64,000 bases of DNA from Mesorhizobium_K quangtriensis. GTDB taxonomy: Bacteria; Pseudomonadota; Alphaproteobacteria; Rhizobiales; Rhizobiaceae. Positions 8,903-16,967 of the stretch are shown piece by piece. The first letter of the stretch is position 1; each line of letters opens with the position of its first letter. The translations under genes were made by a program, and so were the position numbers. The notes below the pieces were generated by a model. That model ran no database searches and was not told where the DNA came from. It worked only from the letters and a program-made list of their open reading frames with translations. The DNA lies in assembly GCF_040081925.1 (NCBI RefSeq), contig NZ_JBEBMF010000003.1, forward strand, positions 434,001 to 498,000, written 5' to 3'.

Positions 8903-8932
8903 AAAGCGCCGCCCCGGGAAGGGCGGCGCTTT
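8903..8932 (-). terminator. Intrinsic terminator for the amt-small membrane protein unit
   Basis: A 12-bp perfect stem (AAAGCGCCGCCC with GGGCGGCGCTTT) surrounds a 6-base loop. Read on the minus strand it is followed by TTGTTTT. It sits 17 bases beyond the stop of the small membrane protein gene, so it probably ends that transcript. Confidence 0.8.
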
Positions 8933-8948
8933 GTCGGCGCGACGATGC

Positions 8949-9140
8949 TCAGAGCGCCGGAGGCACCCCATTGCTCTTTACCTTTTTATAGGCTGCGTTT
9001 TCATGCTTCACCATGCTGAAGATCGCATAGATGCAGACCGCGATCGCGCCGAGCAGCCAGATTGCGATCATTCCGGGGCTGTCGGCGTAGGTGTAATAGG
9101 CCGTCGCGCCTTCCCAGGTGGTGATGGGAGCAGAGTTCAT
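8949..9140 (-). CDS. Small single-pass membrane protein linked to amt
   Basis: This is a 63-residue protein with one clear transmembrane segment (about residues 24-45, I-A-I-W-L-L-G-A-I-A-V-C-I-Y-A-I-F) and a short basic C-terminal tail. I do not recognise a named family. ATG 9140 has a GGAG ribosome-binding site 7-8 bases upstream; a TTG two codons earlier is less likely. It begins 25 bases after the ammonium transporter stop codon and ends before a terminator, so the two genes look like one transcript. A role as accessory subunit or regulator of the transporter is inference from position only. Confidence 0.8.
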   Translation of the reverse strand: MNSAPITTWEGATAYYTYADSPGMIAIWLLGAIAVCIYAIFSMVKHENAAYKKVKSNGVPPAL

Positions 9141-9165
9141 TTTCAATCTCCTTTCTTCGATCCAG

Positions 9166-10494
9166 TTATTCGGCCGGCGTCAACGCGCCGTCGCCGAATG
9201 CAGGGATGCGTGACTCGGGATAGGCCTTGACCGGCACTTCTGTGATGTCGAGGCCAGCCTCTTCTGCTTCCGGAGCGCACCTGAGCAGGCCTGCCATCTT
9301 GAGGATGTAGGACAACACAAATCCCGGTATGAGGCCGAGGGCGAGGAACACGAGCATGCTCATGAACTGACCGCCCAGCGAGATAGCCGGACCCTCGACG
9401 TTCGGGTAGCCCGAGGCGAAGATACCGACTGCCACAAGTCCCCACACGCCGCCGAAGCCGTGGACCGAGACGGCACCGACAGCGTCATCGATCTTGAACT
9501 TCGTAAGCAGGATGTTGTGCAGCTTGGGGATCACAAGTCCGCCGGCGAAGCTGATGAGGAACGCGAGCGGCGGATAGTAAACATCGAGGCCGGGAGCCGA
9601 CGAGATGACGCCGACAAGCGCGCCGGACATCATCCAGAACGGGTCGCGGGTGACCAGATAGCAACCCAGCATTCCGCCTGCGACCGCCATCAGCGTGTTG
9701 AAGGCAAAAGCCGAGAAGGTTGTCGGCGTGTTGTAGATCGTCATCCAGGTGTCGCCGGTGTAGATGATGCAGCCGCCGAGGAAGCCGAAAAATCCCATGA
9801 CGATGAGCATCAGGCCGATCAGCGACATCGCCATGTTGTGGCCGTTGATCTCGTTGACCGTGCCGTCAGCGTTGAAGCGGCCGATGCGCGGTCCGAGATT
9901 GATGAGGACGCCGAGCGTGAAGAAGCCGGCCACCATGTGCACGCAACCGGCCGCACCGATGTCATGCAGGCCGAAGGTCGAGGTCAGCCAGCCGGCCGGG
10001 TGCCATCCCCATGCCGCGCCAAAAACCCAGACGACCGAACCGAGGAAGATGGCAAGGATGATGAAGCCTGACACACGAATGCGCTCGATTACCGCGCCAG
10101 ACATGATCGAAGCGGTGGTCGCCGCAAACATCGTGAAGGCCGCCCAGAAGATGCCGGAGGCCTGGTCCTCGAGGTTCGGACCCATGTGCGTGCTCCATGG
10201 CAGAGCTCCTGAAGCGTCTCCCGGTATGAACCCGGCCGGAAACGCGTTGTAGATGTACCAGCCCACGAAATAGAAGAATGGAATCAGGAAGGCGAAGGCA
10301 GCCAGGTTTTTGACGCCCGTGGCGAGCGCATTCTTGGCGCGGGAAGCGCCCATTTCATACGCCAGGAAGCCTGCATGGATTGCCACCATAAGTGCGGTGC
10401 ACCACCAGTAGAAGACTTCCGAATTGACGGTCGTCGCCATCTTAAGAGACGCCTCCAGCGCCTCTATCCTTGTCAGCAGTTCTGCAGCTTCCAT
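9166..10494 (-). CDS. amt: Ammonium transporter (Amt family)
   Basis: This is a 442-residue integral membrane protein with about eleven hydrophobic segments. The twin pore histidines are at H186 and H345, and a conserved Asp precedes the first at 178. It also has the S-G-A-V-I-E-R segment (132-138) seen in the family. Amt proteins carry ammonium across the inner membrane. There is no Sec signal peptide; the first 20 residues form a short charged helix instead. A GAGGGG ribosome-binding site precedes the ATG. There is no glnK beside it, unlike the usual glnK-amtB pair. It is followed by a 63-residue membrane protein. Confidence 0.95.
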   Translation of the reverse strand: MEAAELLTRIEALEASLKMATTVNSEVFYWWCTALMVAIHAGFLAYEMGASRAKNALATGVKNLAAFAFLIPFFYFVGWYIYNAFPAGFIPGDASGALPWSTHMGPNLEDQASGIFWAAFTMFAATTASIMSGAVIERIRVSGFIILAIFLGSVVWVFGAAWGWHPAGWLTSTFGLHDIGAAGCVHMVAGFFTLGVLINLGPRIGRFNADGTVNEINGHNMAMSLIGLMLIVMGFFGFLGGCIIYTGDTWMTIYNTPTTFSAFAFNTLMAVAGGMLGCYLVTRDPFWMMSGALVGVISSAPGLDVYYPPLAFLISFAGGLVIPKLHNILLTKFKIDDAVGAVSVHGFGGVWGLVAVGIFASGYPNVEGPAISLGGQFMSMLVFLALGLIPGFVLSYILKMAGLLRCAPEAEEAGLDITEVPVKAYPESRIPAFGDGALTPAE

Positions 10495-10784
10495 TGTTGG
10501 ACCCCTCTGTTGGTCACTTAGTCGTTGGCCTCCTTACCTTCCCGGAGGCTCTTCGGTTCACGCGGCACGGGGGCCGTCGCAAGCGCCCAGCTCTAAAATT
10601 AGGCAATTGTTAAGGTTGCAGAAAAATCAGGCAGCGTAAACAGTTTGTTCGCTGGTGCGAAACAAAATTGTGTGTGGGTGAAGATCGCCGTTTTCGTGCA
10701 GTCGCGCTTCGAGGTCACGGAAATCGTGGGCCAACGACCGCTTTCGCGTCGCGCGGATGGAGGCGGCATGCTATCCCGCGATCG
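10495..10784. other. Divergent intergenic region amt / azlC
   Basis: This 290-base spacer lies between two divergent transporters and should hold both promoters. On the amt side there is a 6-bp hairpin (10528-10533 with 10544-10549) in the leader. Near the middle there is an operator-like dyad (listed separately). I find no convincing sigma-54 site and no well-supported gene. Confidence 0.5.
10644..10666. promoter_or_regulatory. Operator-like inverted repeat between amt and azlC
   Basis: TTTGTTCGC (10644-10652) and GCGAAACAAA (10657-10666) form a dyad around TGGT, perfect but for one extra A in the right arm. Its place between divergent genes suggests a regulator-binding site. The regulator is unknown. 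Confidence 0.4.
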
Positions 10785-11540
10785 ATGTCGTCCACTCCCG
10801 ATCCTGTTGATCTCGATGAGCACGCGCCGAGTTTTCCGGAGCGGCGCAAGTGGTTCCTGATCGGCGCGTCAAAGGCGGTTTCGGTCCCGGGCATCATCCT
10901 GTGCACCGCGCATGTCGGTTTTGCCGGCCTCGCTCAGGAAGCCGGTATAAGCATGGGCTTGGCGGTGTTTATGGTCCTCGCCATATGGGCATTGCCCGGC
11001 ATGGTGGTGCTGCTGGGTGCTGTCCTGTCAGGGGCTGGGCTGCTGGCCGCTGCCTTCGCCGTGGCGCTCTCGTCGGTCCGTCTGACACCGATGGTCGTCG
11101 CCTTGGTGCCCGAAATGCGCGGCCCGCGCACGCGCAGGCTGACCCTGTACCTTCTGGCTCACTTCGTGGCGGTCACATCATGGGTGATCGCGATGGAAAC
11201 CTTGCGAAAGGTGCCGCGTGAACTCCGGACCAGCTACTATTTCGGCCTTGGGTCGATCTTGGTTCTCATCAACATGGTGGTGGTAGCGCTTGTCTATGCC
11301 GTCGCGCCTGCGCTGCCTCCGGCAGTAGTTGCCGGTCTTTTTCTGCTGACGCCGATGTATTTCCTGACGTCGCTCTGGGGTTCCGCCCGCGAGACAGCGA
11401 CCTATGTAGCGATGCTGTTCGGCCTTGTGCTGGGGCCGCTGTTGCATTTCGTCGCTCCGGGTTTCGATCTGCTGGGAGCCGGTCTCCTGGGTGGCGGTAT
11501 AGCCTATGCGGTGCATCTGATGCAGGCCCGCCGGGCATGA
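10785..11540 (+). CDS. azlC: AzlC family branched-chain amino acid exporter, large subunit
   Basis: This is a 251-residue membrane protein with about seven to eight hydrophobic segments. It has the AzlC pattern near the N-terminus, with P-G-I-I-L followed by hydrophobic helices rich in small residues. AzlC works with the small AzlD protein to export branched-chain amino acids. The next gene, azlD, overlaps it by 4 bases, which is typical of this pair. ATG 10785 was chosen because upstream in-frame sequence is Arg/Gly-rich and unlike the family. No strong ribosome-binding site is seen, so the start is not certain. The substrate is inferred from the family. Confidence 0.88.
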   Translation: MSSTPDPVDLDEHAPSFPERRKWFLIGASKAVSVPGIILCTAHVGFAGLAQEAGISMGLAVFMVLAIWALPGMVVLLGAVLSGAGLLAAAFAVALSSVRLTPMVVALVPEMRGPRTRRLTLYLLAHFVAVTSWVIAMETLRKVPRELRTSYYFGLGSILVLINMVVVALVYAVAPALPPAVVAGLFLLTPMYFLTSLWGSARETATYVAMLFGLVLGPLLHFVAPGFDLLGAGLLGGGIAYAVHLMQARRA

Positions 11541-11887
11541 CGATTGGGTCCATCGACGCGTGGTGGTGGCCTTACGCCTTTGTCCTGATCGCAGGCTGGG
11601 CGATGACCTATCCCTGGCGTGCCTTCGGAGTCTTTCTCGGCGGCAGGCTTCGAGACGACGCAGAAATCCTCGTGCTGGTGCGGTCGATCGCTACAGCTCT
11701 GGTGGCCGCGGTGGTAGGTAACCTGATCTGCTTTCCCGCAGGCCCGGCTGCCGACACGACGCTCGCGCTGCGGCTGGCTGCGGCACTGGCAGGTTTCGCG
11801 GCTTACTTCTTCATCGGGCGCAAGATTCTGATCGGGATCATCGTCGCCGAAGCCGTGTTCGGACTTGGCTTTTATCTGGGGTACTAA
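11537..11887 (+). CDS. azlD: AzlD domain-containing protein
   Basis: This is a 116-residue protein with three to four transmembrane helices and the W-x-M-T-Y-P-W-R-A signature region near residue 25 seen in AzlD. It is the small partner of the AzlC exporter. The start codon overlaps the azlC stop (ATGA), which indicates coupled translation. The length is normal for AzlD. Confidence 0.88.
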   Translation: MTIGSIDAWWWPYAFVLIAGWAMTYPWRAFGVFLGGRLRDDAEILVLVRSIATALVAAVVGNLICFPAGPAADTTLALRLAAALAGFAAYFFIGRKILIGIIVAEAVFGLGFYLGY

Positions 11888-11942
11888 AAGCATGTCCCGG
11901 AAAGCGGGAATCGGTTTCGGAACAAAGGCGAGCGCAAAGAGA

Positions 11943-12359
11943 TCAAAGCGCTGCGCGAATCTTTTCCGCATTGGCGGCCAGGATTTCAGGCTTTTCCATC
12001 CCGCCGGTGTGCGGCTTCAGCGCCACCCCCTCGACACGAGGAATGACATGGAAATGCAGATGGAAGACGCTCTGGCCCGCCGGCGCCTCGTTGAACTGCA
12101 TGATGGTGACGCCGTCGGCCGCAAAGGCCTTTTTGGTTGCCAGCGCAACCTTCTGCACCACGCCGATGGCTTTGGAGAGGACCGCTGGGTCGGCATCGAG
12201 AATGTTGCGTGAGGCGGCTTTCGGCACAACCAGGGTGTGCCCGTTGGCCTGCGGCATCACATCCATGAAGGCGACGACGTCGGCATCTTCGTAAACGCGG
12301 TGCGAGGGAATCTCGCCGCGAAGGATTTTCGCGAAGATATTGTTGTCGTCGTAGGTCAT
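11943..12359 (-). CDS. HIT family nucleotide-binding protein
   Basis: This is a 138-residue histidine-triad protein with the H100-x-H102-x-H104 motif and the N-terminal segment I-F-x-K-I-x-R-G-E-I-P typical of the HINT/HinT branch. Family members hydrolyse nucleoside phosphoramidates or bind purine nucleotides in the cytosol. The ATG at 12359 matches the family start and has a GGAAA stretch upstream; an upstream in-frame start at 12431 would add unconserved residues. It diverges from the SMR gene. Confidence 0.95.
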   Translation of the reverse strand: MTYDDNNIFAKILRGEIPSHRVYEDADVVAFMDVMPQANGHTLVVPKAASRNILDADPAVLSKAIGVVQKVALATKKAFAADGVTIMQFNEAPAGQSVFHLHFHVIPRVEGVALKPHTGGMEKPEILAANAEKIRAAL

Positions 12360-12417
12360 GACGTGCTTTCCGTTTCCTGGCCGGCCACCATAATGGCTTG
12401 GCGAATCGTGTCGTTCA

Positions 12418-12765
12418 ATGGCGGGTACCATGGTCCAGAATTACTTCTATCTCGTCATCGCGGTGATCTTCGAGGTGATCGCGACGACGGCGCTCAAGCA
12501 GACCGACGGATTTACGCGCCTCGCACCCTCTCTGGTATCCATCGGCGGTTATGCGCTGGCCTTCTATTTCCTGTCGCTTCCGCTGCGCACGATGCCGGTC
12601 GGCGTCGTCTACGCGTTGTGGTGCGGCGCCGGCATCATCCTGATCACGGCAATCGGCTGGATCTGGTTTAAACAGGCGCTCGACCTGCCTGCGTTGGTTG
12701 GCATGGGCCTCATCATGGCAGGCGTCATGGTCATCAATCTTTATTCGAAGACGGTTGTTCACTGA
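12418..12765 (+). CDS. SMR family multidrug efflux transporter
   Basis: This is a 115-residue (or 111 from ATG 12430) small multidrug resistance protein with four transmembrane helices. The membrane-embedded glutamate in helix 1 is E19, in I-F-E-V-I-A-T. A-L-W-C-G-A-G-I in helix 3 matches the EmrE-like W-x-G motif. Such proteins work as dual-topology dimers that exchange lipophilic cations for protons. The last 32 bases overlap the convergent GNAT gene on the other strand. The substrate is not known. Confidence 0.92.
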   Translation: MAGTMVQNYFYLVIAVIFEVIATTALKQTDGFTRLAPSLVSIGGYALAFYFLSLPLRTMPVGVVYALWCGAGIILITAIGWIWFKQALDLPALVGMGLIMAGVMVINLYSKTVVH

Positions 12766-13993
12766 CTTCGGGCGATTGCTGCAACACGCCTCTGCGGAAG
12801 GGGCCATGCTCGTCCAGATATTCGCCCATCCGCTCCACCTCGCGCCGTTCGCGCTTCAGGTAGTCTGCGACAGCGTTCCGTAACCCCGCATGGGCGATGA
12901 AGTGCGCCGATTGCGTCGTGACGGGACGATAGCCGCGCGCCAGCTTGTGTTCGCCCTGCGCCCCGGCTTCGACGACCTTCAGCTTTCGATCGATCGCGAA
13001 GTCGATCGCCTGGTGGTAGCAGACCTCGAAATGCAGGAAGGGGTGGTCTTCGATGCAGCCCCAGTTGCGGCCGTAAAGCGTGTCCGAGCCGATGAAATTG
13101 ATGGCTCCGGCGACGTAGCGGCCGTTGCGCTTGGCCATGACGAGCAACACGTCATCCGCCATCCGCTCGCCCAGCAGGGAAAAGAACTTGCGATTGAGAT
13201 AGGGGCTGCCCCACTTACGACCGCCCGTATCCATGTAGAAAGCGAAGAAGTCGTCCCACACGCTTTCGGTCAGGTCGCTGCCGGTCAGCCAGTCGATCGA
13301 GATGCCGCTTCCGAGCGCTTGGCGCCGCTCCTTCTTCAGTGCCTTTCGCTTGCGCGAGGCCAGCGTGGCGAGGAAGTCGTCATAGCCAAGGTAGCCTTCG
13401 TTGATGAAGTGGAATTGCTGGTCGGTGCGGCGCAGATATCCTGCGGCTTCCAGCGCTGCCATGTCGTCATCCTCGGCGAAGGTGACGTGCGCTGACGAAA
13501 CGCCGATGTGGCGCGTCACCTGCTTAAGCCCTTCGGCCAGGGCAGCCTTGGCCGTCGCCGAACCGGCGTTCCGGCTCACCAGCAGGCGCGGGCCAGTAGC
13601 CGGGGTGAAAGGGACGCTCGCCTGAAGCTTCGGGTAGTAGTCGCCGCCGGCGCGTTCAAGGGCGTCGGCCCAGCCGTGGTCGAACACATATTCCCCCTGG
13701 CTGTGAGATTTCAGATAGCAGGGAACAGCGCCGACGAGCTTGCCCGAAGCATCTTCCAGCCGCAGGTGATGACCCTGCCAGCCGGTCTTGCGCCCTGCGC
13801 AGCCGGACTCCTCCAATATGTGGAGAAAGTCGAACGAAACGAATGGGTTGTAGGGAGTCCCGGATTCATCGCGAGAGGCTCCGGCAAAGCCATCCCACTC
13901 TTCTTTGGTGAACGCGCCGATGCTCGAAGCTACGCCGACGGAAAACCCGCCGTCTGTGGCGGGCTTGTTGGTGCTGTCCGGTTCGCTTGCCAT
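12734..13993 (-). CDS. GNAT family N-acetyltransferase (DUF482/COG3146 type)
   Basis: This is a 419-residue protein of the DUF482 family, which has a FemAB-like double-GNAT fold. It has recognisable segments around residues 40-60 (N-P-F-V-S-F-D-F-L), 235-300, and H-F-E-V-C-Y-H-Q-A-I-D near 320. It has no membrane segment. Members are thought to transfer acyl or aminoacyl groups, but the substrate is undefined. The 3' end overlaps the convergent SMR gene by 32 bases. A long intact frame and normal family length support it. Confidence 0.9.
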   Translation of the reverse strand: MASEPDSTNKPATDGGFSVGVASSIGAFTKEEWDGFAGASRDESGTPYNPFVSFDFLHILEESGCAGRKTGWQGHHLRLEDASGKLVGAVPCYLKSHSQGEYVFDHGWADALERAGGDYYPKLQASVPFTPATGPRLLVSRNAGSATAKAALAEGLKQVTRHIGVSSAHVTFAEDDDMAALEAAGYLRRTDQQFHFINEGYLGYDDFLATLASRKRKALKKERRQALGSGISIDWLTGSDLTESVWDDFFAFYMDTGGRKWGSPYLNRKFFSLLGERMADDVLLVMAKRNGRYVAGAINFIGSDTLYGRNWGCIEDHPFLHFEVCYHQAIDFAIDRKLKVVEAGAQGEHKLARGYRPVTTQSAHFIAHAGLRNAVADYLKRERREVERMGEYLDEHGPFRRGVLQQSPEVSEQPSSNKD

Positions 13994-14039
13994 TGCACGG
14001 TCAATGTATGTTGCCGTGCAGCATAAGCAAGCTGGTCAG

Positions 14040-14765
14040 CTACGCGAGCACCCTGTCCGGGTCGAACCCCTCGAACGTCATCTGGTCGGCGTACCGGAAA
14101 GTAAGGTCTATCGCCGGCTTGTCGCGGATCGTCCAGGTGATGACCGGCATCTTCAGCCTGTCTCGCACGAAGCTGACGAAAGGATTGGGAAGGTCTCCGG
14201 CAGCGTAGGAGGTGAAATCAAGATCGTGCGCCAGCATGGCGAAATGCGCCTCGACCAGCTTGGTCTCCTTGCCATAGGCGGTCAGACCGGCCGGTATTTC
14301 GGGCATGTATTTCCTGAAGTCACGGATCAGCCAGTGATCGAAGGACATGATCGCAACCTTGCCCTTGTAGTCCTTCAAATGGGCGGCGACGGCCTCGACC
14401 AGCCCATCGTCATGGCCGGGTGTGCCCTTGAGTTCAATCACCAGCGGAACCTTGCCGCGCACGAGCCCGAGGAGATCGGACAGCAGCGGCACGTGATCCT
14501 TGGTGCCGCCGACCTTGAGTTGTCGCAACTCGGCCGCCGTGCGCTGCCAGACAAAACCATCTTCGCCGGTAAGACGCTTCAGGTCATCGTCGTGGATGAC
14601 GATGGGAACACGGTCGGAGGAAAGATGCACGTCGCATTCGATGGCGAAGTTTTTCGCGACCGCGCGGCTCGCGGCTGTGAGCGTGTTCTCCCAGACCTTC
14701 TTGTTCAGGTCGTGCAAGCCGCGATGCGCGATCGGGCGTTTGGTCAGCCAGGCGATCTTCTTCAT
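14040..14765 (-). CDS. Glycerophosphodiester phosphodiesterase
   Basis: This is a 241-residue TIM-barrel GDPD-type enzyme. The first block H14-R15-G holds the general acid/base, and E43, D45 and H58 form the metal and catalytic site (E-C-D-V-H, I-H-D-D). The family hydrolyses glycerophosphodiesters to glycerol-3-phosphate and an alcohol. No signal peptide is seen, so a cytosolic role in recycling deacylated phospholipids is likely. It starts 3 bases after the RidA gene stop, so the two form an operon. Confidence 0.94.
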   Translation of the reverse strand: MKKIAWLTKRPIAHRGLHDLNKKVWENTLTAASRAVAKNFAIECDVHLSSDRVPIVIHDDDLKRLTGEDGFVWQRTAAELRQLKVGGTKDHVPLLSDLLGLVRGKVPLVIELKGTPGHDDGLVEAVAAHLKDYKGKVAIMSFDHWLIRDFRKYMPEIPAGLTAYGKETKLVEAHFAMLAHDLDFTSYAAGDLPNPFVSFVRDRLKMPVITWTIRDKPAIDLTFRYADQMTFEGFDPDRVLA

Positions 14766-14768
14766 GAT

Positions 14769-15233
14769 TTACGCAACCTCGATGACCGCTTCCGCCTCGA
14801 CGGCGGCGTTGAGGGGCAATGATGCCGTCCCCACCGCAGACCTCGCATGCTTTCCGCGTTCGCCGAGCACCTCGGCCAGGAAGTCGGATGCGCCGTTGGC
14901 GACCAGATGCTGTTCGGTGAAATCCGGCGTCGAGGCGACGAAGACGGTAATCTTGACGAGACGCACGATCTTCTCGATGTCGCCAAGCGCCGCCTTGGCC
15001 TGGGCCAATATGTTGATGGCGCAGAATTTCGCGGCTTCGCGCCCACCTGCAGTATCGACGTCCCGGCCAAGCAGGCCCGAGGCCTGGAGCTTGCCATCCT
15101 TGAGCGGCAGTTGCCCGGCGGTGAAGAGAAGGTTGCCGCTGCGCACGAACGGCACATAGTTGGCGGCAGGCGCGGCTGCGGCCGGCAAGGTCACGCCAAG
15201 ATCGCTTAGCCGCTTTTCGATTGTATCGCCCAT
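14769..15233 (-). CDS. RidA family protein
   Basis: This is a 154-residue protein of the RidA/YjgF/Rid family of the longer (about 150-residue) type. N-terminal L-G-x-x-L-P-x-x-A-x-P-x-A-N-Y-V-P and the A-x-N-I-L-A-Q segment match that branch. RidA proteins deaminate reactive enamine or imine intermediates; this subgroup is less well characterised. ATG 15233 matches the family start. An in-frame upstream start at 15332 would add a basic, unconserved tail. The gene is the first of a two-gene unit with the phosphodiesterase. Confidence 0.92.
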   Translation of the reverse strand: MGDTIEKRLSDLGVTLPAAAAPAANYVPFVRSGNLLFTAGQLPLKDGKLQASGLLGRDVDTAGGREAAKFCAINILAQAKAALGDIEKIVRLVKITVFVASTPDFTEQHLVANGASDFLAEVLGERGKHARSAVGTASLPLNAAVEAEAVIEVA

Positions 15234-15371
15234 CGGGTTTGTCCTATCTCTTCTATAACCATGAGCCTGCGTGGCGGCCGAAACTGCTATTTTTGCCTCG
15301 CTTCCGCCACGAGTTTTTTTATGGTGGAACAACTTTAAGGCGGCATTGGCCGCTTTCGGCAGGAGTTATTC

Positions 15372-16205
15372 ATGCGCGCATTGCGCTCCATCTTTGTTCC
15401 GTCTCTCACTTTGTCGTTTCTCGCGATCGGCGTTGGCATCGCCGGCGCTGTGCCGCTGATCCAGCACCGGGCTGTCTACGACCTCAATCTGACCGAGGCT
15501 TCGGAGCGTTCGGGCATAACCGGCATTTCCGGCCGCATGGTCTACGAACTGAGAGGTTCGGCCTGCGAAGGCTATACCGTGCGCTTCCGCTACGTGACGC
15601 AGTCGAGCACCACCGAGGCGTCGCAGATGACCGACCAGCAGACAACGACCTTCGAGGACGCCGACGGCAAGTCTTTCAGCTTCGTGACCAAATCCTACAC
15701 CGACCAGAACCTCGACAAGGAACTGCGCGGCAACGCGACGCGGGTGGCCGCCGGCGTCAAGATCCAGATCGACAAGCCTGAAACCAAGAGCTTCGAGTTG
15801 AAGCCAACCCAGTTTCCGACCCAGCACCTCCTCGACCTGATCACGCGCGCCAAATCTGGCGAGACCTTCTACGAGACGAGCATATTCGATGGTTCCGAGG
15901 ATGCCGACAAGGCGATGACCACCACCGTTGTCGTCGGCAAGCCGGCCGGCGCATCGGCAAGCGATCCCGAGTACAAGGCGCTGAACACGCTGAGTGCCGA
16001 GAAGTTCTGGCCTGTCGATATCGCTTATTTCGACGAGACCAGCGAAGGCGGCGAGGAAACGCCCGACTACCGCATCAGCTTCAAGCTCTATGAAAACGGC
16101 CTGACACGCGACCTCGACATGGACTACGGCGATTTCATCATCCATGGCCGTCTGGTCGACCTCGCGGTGTTCGAGCCCGACGACGCAACGACCTGCGACA
16201 AATAG
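15372..16205 (+). CDS. eipB: EipB-like cell envelope integrity protein (DUF1849)
   Basis: This is a 277-residue periplasmic protein of the DUF1849 family, whose best-known member is Brucella EipB. It has a signal peptide of about 26 residues, then a beta-rich body expected to form the spiral barrel. Two cysteines, C65 and C275, are placed as in EipB, where the pair forms a disulphide. The family supports envelope integrity, and in Brucella it interacts genetically with lipoproteins and cell-wall enzymes. The 5' side faces the divergent RidA gene across 138 bases, which should hold its promoter. Confidence 0.9.
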   Translation: MRALRSIFVPSLTLSFLAIGVGIAGAVPLIQHRAVYDLNLTEASERSGITGISGRMVYELRGSACEGYTVRFRYVTQSSTTEASQMTDQQTTTFEDADGKSFSFVTKSYTDQNLDKELRGNATRVAAGVKIQIDKPETKSFELKPTQFPTQHLLDLITRAKSGETFYETSIFDGSEDADKAMTTTVVVGKPAGASASDPEYKALNTLSAEKFWPVDIAYFDETSEGGEETPDYRISFKLYENGLTRDLDMDYGDFIIHGRLVDLAVFEPDDATTCDK

Positions 16206-16218
16206 GGATCGCCACCGC

Positions 16219-16533
16219 GTGGCGGTCTACGTCGACGATCCGATCTGGCGCTGGGCCGGGCACAAATGGTGCCACATGCTTGCCGACAGCGAGGACGAAC
16301 TCCACCGCTTCGCAGCGATCATCGGCATTCACCGCCTCCTATATCAGGGACCGCCCAAGACATCAGCGCCGCACTATGATCTCACGGGTCTGGAACGGAC
16401 GAGGGCGCTCCGGGCAGGGGCCATCGCCTGCAACCGCGAGGAGATCGTCGCGGTCTTCCGTCGGGTGAAGGTTGCGAACGGCAAGGTACATCGCCCAGGC
16501 GTACAGAAACTGCGCCTGGTCGAGCGCGTTTGA
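16219..16533 (+). CDS. DUF4031 domain-containing protein
   Basis: This is a 104-residue protein with a GTG start at 16219. The start gives the family N-terminus V-A-V-Y-V-D-D-P-I-W-x-W-x-G, and the W-C-H-M and Q-G-P-P-K-x-S-A-P-H-Y-D blocks confirm DUF4031. The family has conserved Asp, His and Tyr residues and is uncharacterised. The gene begins 13 bases after eipB in the same direction and is probably co-transcribed. An in-frame ATG at 16144 inside eipB would add unconserved sequence and was not used. Confidence 0.9.
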   Translation: MAVYVDDPIWRWAGHKWCHMLADSEDELHRFAAIIGIHRLLYQGPPKTSAPHYDLTGLERTRALRAGAIACNREEIVAVFRRVKVANGKVHRPGVQKLRLVERV

Positions 16534-16824
16534 AATCTGGGCCTGGGCTTTCCGGCCTTCCGCGATTGGGTTGATCTACGGGTTAGATAATAACGCCGCC
16601 CTCGTCATCGCCGTTTTCATTACCATTGCCCGTCGAATCTGGTGGCGGCGAATAGATGGACTGTGCGGCAACCGCCTGAAGAACGACACGCTTGTTCAAC
16701 TGTGGCTTTTCGTATCGCTTCATCAACGCATTTCTCTGACGGCGAACCAATGTCGAGCTATGACTACATAATTGGCAGGAAATGTTAAACAGATGCGCAA
16801 TGCGCTCCTGACGGCCTGCACGGC

Positions 16825-16853
16825 TTGCATTGCCCGGCCTTAGCGGCTATATG
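16825..16853 (+). promoter_or_regulatory. Putative rpsB promoter
   Basis: TTGCAT at 16825-16830 and TATATG at 16848-16853 are 17 bases apart, which is a good match for a housekeeping promoter in alphaproteobacteria. The -10 box is the same as the one proposed upstream of secE. Confidence 0.45.
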
Positions 16854-16897
16854 CGCGCCCATTCCACACACGGACTTGGTTTCCGGCCGGGAGAAAT

Positions 16898-16931
16898 CCG
16901 GCGGCGACCGCCGGTGATGTCGAGAGACATC
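16898..16931 (+). ncRNA. Candidate rpsB leader RNA: two stacked hairpins
   Basis: Hairpin 1 is CCGGCGG / CCGCCGG (16898-16904, 16908-16914) with a 3-base loop. Hairpin 2 is GATGTC / GACATC (16916-16921, 16926-16931) closed by GAGA, a GNRA tetraloop. They are separated by one base and lie 36 bases before the rpsB start. The pair could be a target for autoregulation by S2, but that is inference. Confidence 0.5.
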
Positions 16932-16967
16932 TACGTCCGTGGAGGCCAACCGGAAAGGAACTTTTGA

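Larger units (their letters stand above)
16534..16967 (+). other. Intergenic region and leader upstream of rpsB
   Basis: This is 434 bases without a credible gene. The first 270 bases show nothing I can name. The distal part holds a sigma-70-type promoter candidate (16825-16853) and a leader of about 110 bases with two adjacent hairpins (16898-16931), then a GGAAAGGAAC ribosome-binding site before the rpsB ATG. Confidence 0.6.

Noticed and set aside
10495..10784. Possible sigma-54 promoter for amt
   Set aside because: No GG-N10-GC pair with the expected flanks is found on the minus strand, so NtrC control is not claimed.
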